64,000 nucleotides of DNA, taken from Colias croceus. Lineage: Eukaryota > Arthropoda > Insecta > Lepidoptera > Pieridae. The stretch covers positions 3,474,501 to 3,538,500 of the forward strand of contig NC_059550.1 in assembly GCF_905220415.1 (NCBI RefSeq). The letters run 5' to 3'. Positions 12,867 to 24,614 of the stretch are shown here, piece by piece. Position 1 is the stretch's first letter; each line of letters starts with the position of its first letter. The position numbers and the translations under genes are program-made. The notes below the pieces were generated by a model that worked only from the letters and a program-made list of their open reading frames with translations, had not been told where the DNA came from and searched no databases.

Positions 12867-13703
12867 TGATGTTGTTGATACTTTGCGACGGAAGGTGCTT
12901 AATTGATTCCCAACGCCATCTAGTTCCAAATAAGCAAACCTAGTATAACAGATATTCTTTGACATTTATACAGGGTGGAATTTTTTAGTGCCACCTAGAG
13001 TGAAGAGTCGAGTCCCGGGTGTAGTGAGCGACTTTTCGGGAATCTTTGAATACAGTTTGCTTTCCTTACAAAAATAATGGAATAATTTGTTTAATTTAAA
13101 TTCACTAAATTCCACTCAATCAAATAATCATACTAATATAAAAATAAGGGATACTATAAAAATAAAAAATAAAATAACATTCAATCAATAATAATTATAT
13201 TTCATATATCGCTTCACAATCTTGTATTTACATGATCTCTTACTTAAATATATTGACCTAAACAACAAAAAGAAAAAAAATACTATTCGGTGTACTTATA
13301 CTGCGTTATGCGTTTTAAGAGCACTGCCCCAACTTTAAAAGGTCATAGCTATAAAAATCAAACTTGTTAAACAAACGAGCAAAATACATTTAAAAACGGA
13401 AACATTGTTAGATTATAAATAAAACCAGAGTACAAACTAAGTTGTGGAATGCTTACATACAAGACACCTACTCTAGACAAACCGATATCACATACCTAAT
13501 TCACAGTTCAACCATGTTCTAAGCGAGTGAATAACAACGACAACATTAAGGTATGTACAGAGTAATGAATTTTAATATCATAACATTTCAAGCTGGCAAC
13601 ACTAGTCTGTACATGTTAAACAAAATGGCGCTTGGATTACGTGTGCCTTGCCAGCTTTTCTACTACAAGGTTATAAGTTGCATGAGTACGTTCGGCGAAT
13701 GTT
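12867..13703. other. Intergenic / 3' flank of the V-ATPase D gene
   Basis: No coding sequence. A short transposon-like piece (ACAGGGTGGAATTTT near 12970) resembles another near 12460. The region adjoining 13704 should hold the 3' UTR of the minus-strand V-ATPase subunit D gene, but no clear canonical polyadenylation signal was found in that orientation. Confidence 0.4.
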
Positions 13704-16700
13704 CTAGAAGAGCAAATCTTCGTCGCCTTCGTCCAACAGGTTTGCGATACCGCGTAACTCTATGCCAGCTGCCTTCATGGCTGCTTTTTTCTGAAATTAA
13801 ACATACATAAACACATTTAAAGGAAGATTCTTGAATACTGAAGAAACATTATTAAATTGTAGATTAAAATAAATCCATAGTAAAAGATAGAGGTTTTATT
13901 TTAATCTATTATATAAGATGAGTATTTTTATTTTTTTACATATAAATAACTTAGGCTGGTTGCAGAGCTTGACCGACCGTCAGTGCGTACCGTCGGTCCT
14001 GACGATACGCATCAACAATTGTATGACTATGACACTAATGCGCATGACAATACGCGTGCGTATGGTCGGTCTAGCTATGAACGGTTTTATGAATTTCCAT
14101 ACATATGACAAGCGCGACTGACGTACGCACTGATGGTCGGTCAAGCTCTGCAACCAGCCTTAAAGATTTCATTTCAATACTTATCCCATTTAATGCCACA
14201 GTTGACAAGTACATGTTTGTTATTAACATACCTACCATTATAACAATATCAAAATTTAATTTTATAAACATTAAAGTTTGTAAGTATGGATGTACGTTTC
14301 TCCTTCACTTCAAAACTACTGGACGGATTTAGCACTTTACAGGAAAATAAGTTATACATTAGAATAACAACATCAGCGACTGCTGATAGCTAGCTGACTA
14401 GCTTTAGAATATTAATTTGTACGCGGATAAAACCACGCGTCACAGCTAGTGAAGCATTCGTAAGAAATATTCTATTATAGCCAACTTACAGCCTCCGCTT
14501 TGTCCTTGATGATCTTCTTCTTGTCCTGAATCTTCTTCAGCCGGTAGAACTCCTCACGCTCAAGTTCGTCCAACTCGGAGATAATGTAAGCCAATGTTCT
14601 TTCCAGTCGGGGAATGATTACTGAAAACACATACATTTTCAACTGTAAAAATAAAGAGCAAATTTAGTTAAATGAATGTTAAACTCGCATCGATGATGGG
14701 GTTTACTTTTGTGATTACACAGAAAATCACGACAAATCATGATAAATCTTGTAATACATGAATGTGCTTACGCATTGTTTGTTATCTTCTTTAGGAGCGT
14801 TAAGAGTAAAATTTCAAGTTCACGACATAGTGCAACTATTTTGGTATCTTTGAATCTTGCAAAGAAGTTTCACATCTGACACATGTACTCGGCACACACG
14901 CGCTTTTTTTATTATTTACAGGCTAATTGTATACCTGTGGTATGTATTTGTATACAATTTTTGACATTTTTTCTTATTAAAATGTCATCAATAAAACGTA
15001 ACTTTAAGCGTCGATACACGTAACTTATAATAAAACTAGCTTACCGCCCGCGGCTTCGCCCGCTTTGTCTAAAACCTAATAAATTATATACTAAAACCTT
15101 TCACTTGAATCACTCTATCTTTAAAAAAAACCGCATCAAACTCCGTTGCGTAGTTTTAAAGATTTAAGCATACAAAGGGACATAGGGCCAGAGAAAGTGA
15201 CTTTGTTTTATACTATGAAGTGATTTATAAACTCACCATGCTCAATAGCGTTAACACGTCTATTGGTGATCTTGATAACTTCATCAAGGGTCACGAACGA
15301 CGTCTGCAGCGAAGCCAATTCAACAAGCAGTTTCACAGCGCTCTGGAAGTTCTTCTTCAGCTTGGTGAGTTGCTGACCACCTCGCGCGAGACCCGCCAGC
15401 TCGTAGGTGTCGGAGCCATCTTGGTACGACTCGAAGATTGGGAGGGTGACACCTTAAATAAAAACTTTTTTAGTGTGATATAAAATTCATTCTTTATCTT
15501 TATTATAGTAGCTGACCCGACAGACGTTGTCTTGCCTATAGACGTTGTCTAAATTTGCTATGCGATGATTATAAAATATGATTTGTGTCTGTTATTAAAG
15601 TTATGTTTTAGTTAAGAAGTAATTTCTATTTCATACCATTAGTCAACTTCATGACTACAAATTCTTGTAAGCAGGGATAGCATAGCCGATAAGTATTTAA
15701 AAATTTTAAAAGAATAGAGACAATCATATTGTTAAAATTCAAAATTGATCATATTCAATAGACAAATTTTGAACCCACATTTTTTGTCATTAGTATAGTG
15801 TTCATATTTTAAGAAAGATTAATTGAGTTGTAACTTGAAGATGAGTAGCAATATATTTGATACATTATATTTTGGTTATGTTTATTATATATAGGTGTTC
15901 ATAAGCATTAGTGTTTAATTAAAAATATTATTATAGAATTACATACATTTCCGTTAACATATACAATAAAACTCACCTAATATTTTAATTTCCTTGAAGT
16001 AGAAAACTACCTTTAAGGATTACCTACGTTCTTGCAATTAAATTTTGAGAACAGACACTTTCCCAGTGTTGTTTATAAATATAAACAATACTGACAATAC
16101 CTTTTAAATCCTTAAAATCTGTTTTATGTATAATTCTCAACCATTTGTGAAATGGTATTTACAATTTTACTAGAACATGATAACACAAATACTTAATCCA
16201 TTAATTAATTTGTTATTTAAAGGATTAATGACAGAGCATGAACATCATATAAATAAGTATGTAAAGAAACTTCATTTCTTTGTACCTATTATTTTGTTTA
16301 TTAGATTTGAATTTTGCCGCTCGGCATAGATAATATTATAACATTAGTGAGACATACCTACGACAGAGGTCGCGAGAGAACTAATAATGGCGAACGACGC
16401 CAAATAAAATTGTGATGTGATAAGTAATGTTTGAACTGTTTAAAATTTAAATTGTGTGCTAAAGTTAAATTAAACTTTAAATGTCGTTTCTTTTGTTTTC
16501 AGAAGAAACACATCGTTTAATTTAAAATCCCTTATAAAACGACATTTAAAGTTTAATTTAACTTTAGCACACAATTTAAATTTTAAACAGTTCAAATCCT
16601 GTACTAAATGCAAATGAAAACTTAGATGATACATTAAAAATAGTAAATTTGATAAAATTAAATGATATTATTTCGGACCAAGAAAAAAATGAAGAGTTAC

Positions 16701-19251
16701 AAAATAAAAAAAACAGTTTAATATTTAAAAACAATGTCTATTATAAAAAGTTTAAAAATTATGAAAAGATAATTTTATCTGAAAAATTCAGTAAACAATT
16801 GATTCAAAACGTCCATAAAAACATGTGTCACATTGGTGTAAGACAAATGCTTAACACAATAAGTCCATTTTATTCAGCAAAAAATTTCACAACAAATATT
16901 AAACTACATTGTAAAAATTGTGAGACTTGTATTAGGAATAAAACAAGAGGGCAAGAAAAATATGGTTTAATGTCACAATTAGGTCCTGCTACCAGACCTT
17001 TTGAGATAGTCTCAATCGACACAATTGGAGGCTTTGGAGGCAAACGATCCACAAAAAAATACTTACATCTTCTTGTGGACCATTTCACAAGATATGCTTT
17101 TATTATTACATCAAAGACACAAAATGCTAATGATTTTATGAAATTAATAAATAAAGTAACAGACTCAGACACAATTGGGATGCTCTTCTCTGATCAGTAC
17201 CCAGGAATCAACTCAAAAGAATTCAAAAATAACTTAAAGGAAAAATCAATACCAATAATATTCACTGCAGTAAATTCTCCATTTTCCAATGGTTTAAATG
17301 AAAGATTGAATCAAACTCTAGTAAATAAAATCAGATGTAAAGTCAATGAAAATAATTATAAAAAAGCATGGACAACAATTGCTCATGACTGTGTTGATAA
17401 ATATAATAAAACAAAACATTTAGTCACAGGGTTTTCTCCTAAATATCTATTAGAAGGCACAAATATATCTTGTTTGCCAAATGAACTTAAACATAGAATC
17501 TCAGAAGAAGATTTGCTCAGAGATAGAAAGATAGCATTCATAAATAGTTTAAAATCTCATAATTACAACAAAAAATTATTTGATAAACATAGAGCTAAGT
17601 TTGATTTCCAAGTAGAAGATATGGTATATGTTGAGAATGGTAGTAAATTAAACAGAAATAAATTAGATGAATTGAGAATTGGTCCGTTTAAAGTTATTGA
17701 GAAGATTTCAAATTCTATTTATAGAATTAATACTGGCCATAAAAAGGCAGAGTCGAACCTCTTTCATATAACGAAACTAATTCCTTTATCTTTAAAGTAG
17801 AATAATAAAAAATAAAAATAAAAAAAAATGTACCTATTTTATACTTAATGAAAACTGTTAAACTAAAATTATAGTATGTATGTAGTATTAAGAGTTAGAT
17901 GAAGATATGTTATGTTATATTATGTGTATTCAAGCATTTGAATTAGAATATATTAGTTTTGTGTAAATTATATTGCAAAATATGTTCTTTGGGGGGGGAG
18001 ATGTAAAGAAACTTCATTTCTTTGTACCTATTATTTTGTTTATTGGATTTGAATTTTGCCGCTCGGCATAGATAATATTATAACATTAGTGAGACATACC
18101 TACGACAGAGGTCGCGAGAGAACTAATAATGGCGAACGACGCCAAATAAAATTGTGATATGATAAGTAATGTTTGAACTGTTTAAAATTTAAATTGTGTG
18201 CTAAAGTTAAATTAAACTTTAAATGTCGTTTCTTTTGTTTTCAGAAGAAACACATCGTTTAATTTAAAATCCCTTATAAGTATATAACTATCAATGAATC
18301 AAACTATTCATTTGTAATTATTGAAGTGAAACTTCTTTATCGGGGTTGGAAAAAAATTAGTGTAACATTTTTTCTTTACGCGTGACATTTTTCCGTTACG
18401 CGGCATCGTTTTCTTATCCCTATCACGCGTGATCGACGTATTTCTGTAAAGTTGCATACAGTATTTTTTTTTAAATAAGGTCATATAGAAGTTTCACTTC
18501 TTACGTGTGTACACTTGTACACGCATACATTTTTTTATTATTGTCAAGATGTAAATAAAAATTAAAAACACACCAGCCACATTGTCCTTCTTGGAGCGGA
18601 TTTTAATTTGAGCCTTAGTAACGTTCTGCAACACAACTTGATTGAAGTCACCTGTTGTGAACTTAGCTTCAGCCAGAGAGAATGCTGCTTCTTTCATCAC
18701 CTCTCCCATGAGAGTTTTAGTCTGAAAAACAGGGTAAATTTATGTGTAAAATAAAAAGTTTTTCATTGTTTACTTCTCCATAAATATCTAAAAATATAAA
18801 AACCTTATGTAAATATAGAGAGTAAAGACATTGGTTGCTAATAATAAGCTTAAGTTTATTATAAATACTTTTTATATGCATTCAACTGATATTCAAACAC
18901 ATGAATGCATAAACACTGGACAGAACTGATAACAGTATTTCAAGATTTATATGGAGTACCCAAAATTTCTTATAGGATGGCAAAAATGTTACATACCTCG
19001 ATGATTTTGCTCAAGATCATACGGAACCTCACTTGTAAGGCATCAGCCTTTTTCTTGAGAAGTCCATGCCCCTTTTGTGCCCCAGCCAGACGTGCCTTCA
19101 TCAACATCTGAGCACTGAAATTCAATCACAAAATTACTTATGAAACATTCTTTAAGGGGTATTTCACTTGAACATAACATATCTTTTAAAATATCAATAT
19201 TCACACTTACCCACGGGAGGGGAAAATAGCTAATTTATCTTTTCCAGACAT
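13704..19251 (-). CDS. Vha36: V-type proton ATPase subunit D (Vha36)
   Basis: Six coding exons on the minus strand: 19211-19251, 18997-19114, 18574-18721, 15237-15452, 14490-14620 and 13704-13790. All introns have GT-AG ends and the phases agree. The join gives 741 nt, or 246 residues plus stop, the usual length of this subunit in insects. The start MSGKDKLAIFPSRGAQ, the KTLMGEVMKEAAF stretch, LPIFESYQDG, VIIPRLERTLAYI and the C-terminal LLDEGDEDLLF are family hallmarks. Subunit D forms, with F, the central rotor shaft of the V1 sector that couples ATP hydrolysis to proton pumping across endomembranes and apical plasma membranes. The protein is largely helical coiled coil. Intron 3 (3.1 kb) holds an LTR element in the opposite orientation and other repeats; introns 4 and 5 hold MITE or Helitron-like pieces. 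The 5' UTR and promoter lie above 19252 and were not delimited. Confidence 0.97.
13954..14159. mobile_element. PIF/Harbinger-type MITE (intron 5 of V-ATPase D)
   Basis: A 206-bp non-coding element. Its ends GGCTGGTTGCAGAGCTTGACC and the reverse complement of the right end match nearly perfectly for about 38 bp. It is flanked on both sides by TTA (13951-13953 and 14160-14162), the three-base TWA duplication typical of PIF/Harbinger elements. It overlaps no exon. Confidence 0.8.
14262..14449 (+). mobile_element. Helitron-like fragment in intron 5 of V-ATPase D
   Basis: Begins with TTATAAACATTAAAGTTTG and ends CACAGCTAG before T, resembling the ends of families A and B. The middle contains the ACTACTGGACGGATTT block typical of these repeats. 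It appears degraded. Its left end is approximate. Confidence 0.45.
15036..15215 (-). mobile_element. Helitron-like repeat in intron 4 of V-ATPase D
   Basis: Reverse-oriented copy: CTAGCTTACCGCCCGCGGCTT at the left is the complement of a GC-rich 3' end closing with CTAG. The body includes ACTCCGTTGCGTAGTTTTAA and an AAAGGGACATAGGG block common in such lepidopteran repeats. The right boundary, close to exon 4 (15237), is approximate. Confidence 0.45.
16260..16536 (+). repeat. 5' LTR, followed by an inverted LTR fragment
   Basis: The 5' long terminal repeat ends ATCCCTTATA. Immediately after it, 16537-16595 is the exact reverse complement of LTR positions 16431-16489. The two 59-base arms are separated by 47 bases and could form a long hairpin. 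No tRNA primer-binding site is visible where one should start (16537), because this inverted piece occupies that place. Confidence 0.85.
16580..17800 (+). pseudogene. 5'-truncated Ty3-like pol: integrase only
   Basis: An open frame runs from 16580 to the stop at 17800 (first ATG-like start at 16649, 383 codons). It carries an HHCC zinc-binding module (H56, H61, C91, C94), an integrase core with D124 (VSIDTIG), D182 (FSDQYPG) and E218 (SNGLNERLNQ), and a C-terminal chromodomain-free region including LRIGPFKVIEKI, typical of Ty3/gypsy-like integrases. The frame is open upstream of the first Met and begins inside the inverted LTR fragment, so the ORF is the remnant of a longer polyprotein that lost RT and RNase H. 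The catalytic triad is intact. Without RT it cannot copy itself; mobilisation in trans is possible. Confidence 0.85.
18002..18278 (+). repeat. 3' LTR
   Basis: Second LTR, 275 of 277 positions identical to the 5' LTR. It begins TGTAAAG just after the polypurine tract (17991-18001) and ends CCCTTATA, followed by AGTATATAAC. The near-identity implies recent insertion. Confidence 0.85.
18323..18500. mobile_element. Small inverted-repeat element (intron 3 of V-ATPase D)
   Basis: GAAGTGAAACTTCT at 18323 is mirrored as AGAAGTTTCACTTC at 18487-18500. The interior contains two related blocks, TGTAACATTTTTTCTTTACGCG and a similar CATTTTTCCGTTACGCGG. It lies 45 bp beyond the 3' LTR and ends just before exon 3. 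Non-coding and MITE-like; the family is not assigned. Confidence 0.5.
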
Positions 19252-19664
19252 TTTGAGCTATAAAATGTAATCTTTTCGTCGCAAATTTTACTCCCAATCC
19301 CGATCACCTGATGACAGAAGACAGCTCGATGATAAACTTTGTCTATGCCTAGTCTTGTGATCTTGCTCTCAAAAACCGAGAGAGAATGTAAGTCTTTTGG
19401 TATAATTTAAATAAAACTCAGCTTAGTTGCACAGATAATATCTAAACATTACGCCATTAATTGTAAAAAATTGTTACGATTTAATTTAATTTATGTAGAA
19501 AACAATGCCTTGTAATAAAAATATGAATAAAAACTTGACAGTCCTTTAATAATAAAATAATGTGGAGTGTTACGATATTTTTTTAGTTCTAAAAATAGCT
19601 ATTTGGTGTATCATCTAAATAAAAAATTGGTTGTCTGTAAAGTCGGTTTACTGACGATAGTCGA

Positions 19665-19824
19665 ACGTGACAACGTCAGGCCGATTGTGCTTCTTTGTCG
19701 CTCGTTCCACGCTCTCGCTTGCACTTCAAGCCTCACGGAACGCCTCAGAACGAAGTAACGCCGCATGAGTCATGTTTTTTCGTGCGTGCAGCCGGCTCTA
19801 TCGAATTATAAGACGTTGTCACGT
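19665..19824. repeat. Inverted-repeat fragment upstream of V-ATPase D
   Basis: ACGTGACAACGTC at 19665-19677 recurs in inverse orientation at 19812-19824. The enclosed stretch is GC-richer than its surroundings (CGCTCGTTCCACGCTCTCGC). It looks like a non-autonomous repeat 0.4-0.6 kb upstream of the V-ATPase start codon. No coding capacity. Confidence 0.45.
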
Positions 19825-20051
19825 CAATAAAAAAGAAATATCGATTTTTTAGGTATAAAAAACTGGTTCTGTTTAATCTTTGGCACCGATCACCTTTAAA
19901 AAATATATCTGTCAGTAAAGAGTATTGCTAACTGAAACTATCCCTCAATGTAAGCTCAATGTGGAGACTTGAAGACTATTTTATAAATTAAGATGATAAT
20001 AAGTAGTTTGAAATACTTCAAAAAACATAATGATTACTAGGCTTTTATGTA

Positions 20052-21256
20052 GGGTTGATGTACCACTAGTTGACCATTTAAGCGGTTTTATCTTTAGCTA
20101 TATATAAAAAACGGCTTATTTGTTTTACGTTCAATGTTATTTTTGGGACACAGATAATTGAATAGTCACTGCAACTATTGTTCTTAGTATCAATTTGATA
20201 GCCTTTAAAGGTTTTATGAAAACTACTCTGAAAGTTACTTCTGCTAAAAGTACCAATACCTGACCACTGATCACCAATATCTGACCATCATTGCTCTAAA
20301 AGTTGACCATTTTCAAAATGGACAAAATGTCCTTCTTCGAACATTAGTTTTGTTTAATAAATAAAAAAAGTCAGTATTTATATTGAAGTTTATTTTATTA
20401 AATGTTATAAATCATTCTTACAATACTGTTAATAATCCTTCATGACTATACCTACGTACCATACAATCTTTTATTTTTTCTCTTTTTCCTTCGACACCCA
20501 GTAGTCTTGCCATTTCTTGGAAGTTGTAGCAAAGGGCAAGCGTTCAGTCTTCTTTTTTAACGGAGAATCAGAAGGCCATATTAAATGTTTGCCAAAAGCT
20601 GGGCTTATTTTGCTGTTGCATTTTAGTTATTAAATCTACTAATTTGGGCGAAGGAGGTTCAAGGAAATGACTGACTGAAGTTGATGTTGATTCGAGATGC
20701 ATTGTTGGTGTTGGAATAGGACTTAGACGGCTTATATGGTTTGTTGAATTAGGTATAAGCACAAAAAAAAGCAAGTCTTTCTTAGCAAAATATAAAGAAC
20801 CAAGAGCTGACCATACTGGTCAACAATAGGCGAAAAATTGTTTTTGTTGCTCCAAAAGATAACCAGGCCGCTAAAAATCATGAAAAACTGTTCATGCCAA
20901 AAATGAAGCCGAAAGTCTATAACAGAATGGTTCAACATTATGCCTATAACAAGACATATAAAGAGTAATCGATTGCATTCAAGATAAATTAAGATTTCCC
21001 AATCAACTCCCGATAAAAAACTCTTAGTAAAAAATGTGATTACTTACGGGGCACCTACTTAATTACATCTTCGTGTTGAAAAAATGTCCATATTTCTGAC
21101 CAATAGCAGCAAGGTTTGTTTTTATTTTATAGATGATGTTGCTTTATAGAAAAAACAATAAACTATCATCTGGGGCTGCCGTATTTTCTTAATTGGCGCG
21201 TATATTTGAATTTTGGTCAAGTATTGGCGCTTGGTCAGCTAGTGGTACATTGACCC
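20052..21256 (-). mobile_element. Decayed Tc1/mariner-pogo-like DNA transposon
   Basis: The ends GGGTTGATGTACCACTAGTTG (left) and, inverted on the right, GGGTCAATGTACCACTAGCTG form imperfect terminal repeats. Both are flanked by TA (20050-20051 and 21257-21258), as expected for the Tc1/mariner/pogo superfamily. The minus strand carries a broken reading frame. Near 20470-20580 it reads SKKWQDYWVSKEKEKK then stop, and further upstream (20590-20720) SVSHFLEPPSPKLVDLI and PSFWQTF, reminiscent of a transposase C-terminal tail. Frameshifts and stops separate the pieces, so it is not functional. Confidence 0.6.
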
Positions 21257-21479
21257 TAGTCTTTTGTATTTTATTGTAAGATGTAATTATTTGATTTAAT
21301 TTAGGCTTATTTTACCTCGCTCTGAACTAAAATTTTCTGATTTAATAATATAATGTAATGTGAAATCATTATAGCATGACTCCAATAGTTTATATTGAAC
21401 ATTAATTAAGTACTTTTAAGTAATCCGAGTGTCTGAAAATAATAATTAAAAGTCAAATATATTTCATAATATTATTTTT

Positions 21480-21775
21480 AGGTAAACTATAGACGTGTGG
21501 CACCGGGGACTGACGCGGTAAAGCGCGGTATTGCATATTAGCATGCCTTCAAGCTACTCATCCGTGCCCGTTGGAGTGGGGAGCGTGAGGTTTTTTCGTT
21601 ATGGAATAATTTCTGGATTCGGTCCCCGCGCTCAAGGCCCGCGATAGAAGCTATGCAATAGCTTAATAAAATTTATGCGTTGGTTACACTGTAAACATTT
21701 TTGATTTTCATTACTTTAAGATTGCGACTGAAGGACTTGTATCCATGGTTATGATTAAATAAATAAAAAAAAATT
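21480..21775 (+). mobile_element. Probable LINE/SINE 3' end
   Basis: A locally GC-rich non-coding stretch (GGCACCGGGGACTGACGCGG, then CATCCGTGCCCGTTGGAGTG) passes into AT-rich sequence and ends with GATTAAATAAATAAAAAAAAA. The composition change and A-rich tail suggest a 5'-truncated retrotransposon copy. No ORF and no confirmed target-site duplication; the left border is approximate. Confidence 0.4.
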
Positions 21776-22146
21776 GATTTCCCAGATCTCATTTATGATT
21801 TATGTCAAATTACCTACAAATTCCTAAATCCTAATGACAATTGACATTTTAAAATTTAATAATAAAAGCCATTGATAAAAGCTGCTCAATAAATCATCAT
21901 AATTCAAAGTATTCCATCTAATGTTTTTCTTAAAAATAAGTAATGCAAATAATAAAATAATGCTAGTTAATTGTAAAAAACAAAAATAATTAATTGTAAA
22001 ATAGATTTTTGAAAATAATAAAATGCAAGTGGATGCATGCTTGGTGTCAGTGCGGTTGTGTTTTGAAGTTTTATCACACAATTATCTTATAAGCAATGTT
22101 TGTATACCTATCGAATTAACAAGTAAATAGCGCGAACACATTAAAC

Positions 22147-23965
22147 ATGCCAGTAAGTTTGTGTAGAATATGCCTTGAGGAGGGAGCTAAACTTCCTCTG
22201 TTTGAAAACACTGTTGACGAAAATAGTTTACTGTCAAAACTGAAACTATGTTTACAAGAAAAGGTAAGTTACCAGTTTCATTCATTACGTTCTAATGATA
22301 TAACAAGAGTTCAGCCTTAAGTTTTATAAATTAAAAATTTCATATAAGAATCTTATAAGTTTATAAAACTAAGAAAACATCAAGACAATATTAATTATTC
22401 ATACTGTCAATAAACATAGCTTAGTAAGCCTGCAATGTATTCTATTTCTATTTCTTATGTTTCTCTTAAATCTTTTTCAGATTGAAGACATTGATGGCTA
22501 TCCACGAAATATATGCAAGAGGTGTAATGTAACTGTGGATCAAACATGTGATTTTATTAAAAAGTATAAGGAATCATGCCGTATTTTACAAGATAATTTA
22601 CAAGTGAAAATAGAACAAATAGATTTAAGTGATGATAGTTGTTACGATAATGGATTTGCAATTGAAATAGATACGAATTTAAAAAAAGAAAGCAGCGATG
22701 ATGAATTTCTTAGCAATATAAAAGATTTTAATAGAATCAAACTAGAAGCAGATACTAATAAAAAGAAAAATGTTGCAATCAAATCTGAAAAACCAAAACG
22801 AAAGTCTTTAAAAACGGCAAAATGTACAAATAAAATAGCATCTTCTATATTAGAAGGTGATTTCTTTTGGATTGGTGACACATGGTGGTAAATTTTTGCT
22901 TTACAATATTTATTGAAAAATTCATATAAATAACAAATTTCTTATTATATTTATGTTTCAGTATTAAACCTAAAAATACCAAAACTATTAAAAAGGAAAC
23001 ACCCGTGAAATCAGTGGAGAAACCAAAACGAGTTCATATAAAATTACCAAAGGTGAAAAAACCTGATCCACCCAAATTATGTGATCTTTGTGGAGATATA
23101 TTTAAGTCACAAGAAATATTATGTAGGCATAAGAAAAAGGTCCATTTTAAGGATCCAAGAAAATGTCCCCAATGTCCCCGCACATTGAGTTCTGAATATT
23201 ACTTAAATAGACATTTGCGACGGCGACATCAAACTGAGAGGCAGTTTATATGTGCAGTATGTGGAAAAGCATTTGCATTTAAGGGAGAACTGGCCAGTCA
23301 TCATAGAAATGTTCACAATAAACATTTATTACCCAAAAAGAAATATGCCTGTAAAATATGCAATAAAGAATATAAATGTGCAAAATCAGTTATAGTTCAT
23401 GAGAGATCAGTACATACAGGTATGAAATACTATACTTTATAAATCATTTTCCAATAATTTAGATCTTTTCCCTGTGATTTATCAAATGGAATATTCCAAT
23501 GTGGTTTTCGTTAACATATTACTACTTTTTGGATAAGGTGTATTTTCTTTTAATAAGTACTTATCATGATTTTTATGGTTATATCTACTTATTACCAAAT
23601 CTTTTTGAAATGAATCTTGTCTCTGATAATACAAATGTTGACTAAATTTTCAAATTTAAGTCTCAAGTCTGATGGATATTTCAGGGTTAACTAATGTGTC
23701 ACTATTGTTTTTTTTTTCTTTAATTTCAGGTTCTAGACCAGCAGTATGTTCAGTTTGCGATAGTAGTTTCTACCATGAGGACTATTTAAAAGAACACATG
23801 CGACTGCATACTGGTGAAACACCATTCAAATGTCCTATATGTGGACGAGGATACGCACAAAGGGGAAATATGAAAAGCCACCTTAGAATACATAGAATAT
23901 CAGAATTAGATGCAAATACTCTAAGTAAAATAAGACCCAATTATTTAAAACTTTTGAAGCCCTAA
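22147..23965 (+). CDS. ZAD-C2H2 zinc-finger transcription factor
   Basis: Four coding exons: 22147-22263, 22481-22887, 22962-23419 and 23730-23965. All introns have GT-AG ends and the phases match, giving 1218 nt and 405 residues. The N-terminus is a zinc-finger-associated domain (ZAD): CRIC at residues 6-9 and CKRC at 51-54 supply the four zinc ligands. ZADs mediate dimerisation in insect transcription factors. Residues about 75-200 are an acidic then lysine-rich linker. Six C2H2 fingers follow from residue 215: CDLC, CPQC, CAVC, CKIC, CSVC and CPIC each start one, the last two joined by the canonical HTGETPFKC linker. Role: nuclear sequence-specific DNA binding; the target is unknown. This is a large lineage-expanded arthropod family, so orthology to a named gene is not claimed. 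Reading through the exon 2 donor would stop at 22891. Polyadenylation signals AATAAA are at 24273 and 24283. Confidence 0.92.
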
Positions 23966-24614
23966 TTTAGTTATATTTTTGTAAATTTGAATTAGCTATA
24001 TGTTATTTTGTGTGTTGAATTGTTGACCACTCTACCATTGTTACATTTATTATTAAAAAAATTATTCTATTGTGTAGATGATAAACAAAAAGTAAGATAG
24101 GTACCTTGGTTCTTGTTTAATGAGTTTGTAGTTAGTGCAATATGCTCAGTTTAATTATAGAATATTTTTATTTTAGTGAAAAAGTTAATTTAATTAAGTT
24201 GATAGTATCTATTATTAAGTTTAATATTTTTGCAAAGATAATAATGTAACTATTAAGCAATAATTTTCTTGGAATAAATTTGAATAAACGTTGTTGGAAA
24301 ATAAAAAGCGTTGTATATAAGTAATTCCAATTCCATTTGAATGCATTGAATTTTACCAATATTAGAAAAAAAAACATAATGCATACAAATCATTATACAC
24401 TTTGATTACCTACATATTGTGCTACATATTTTGTCCAATTTCTTTGTATCCAAGCCATTGGAAAGTCGCTTACTGTCAACGTCAAAATCATTGTCAAAGC
24501 AGTATTATTCTCATTTCGTGAATATTCTTTCATCCTTGTTTGTTTTTGTTTTAAGTTTAGGGATAAACAACGCATAGATTTATTTATTAATTATTTTGGC
24601 GCATCATTCAAAGA

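Larger units (their letters stand above)
16260..18278 (+). mobile_element. LTR retrotransposon deletion derivative in intron 3 of V-ATPase D
   Basis: Two direct 277-bp LTRs (16260-16536 and 18002-18278) differ at only two positions (16303 A/G and 16417 G/A in the 5' copy versus the 3' copy). Both start TGTAAAGAAAC. A G-rich polypurine tract, GGGGGGGGAGA, precedes the 3' LTR. The flanks share AGTA (up to ATAAGTA, partly ambiguous with the LTR end), consistent with a short target-site duplication. Only about 1.46 kb lies between the LTRs and it encodes the integrase end of pol; gag, protease, RT and RNase H are missing. It is antisense to the host gene. Confidence 0.88.

Noticed and set aside
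13553..13810. Plus-strand 85-codon ORF
   Set aside because: It is the antisense shadow of the last V-ATPase D exon (13704-13790).
22642..22881. 79-codon minus ORF
   Set aside because: Antisense to exon 2 of the ZAD zinc-finger gene.
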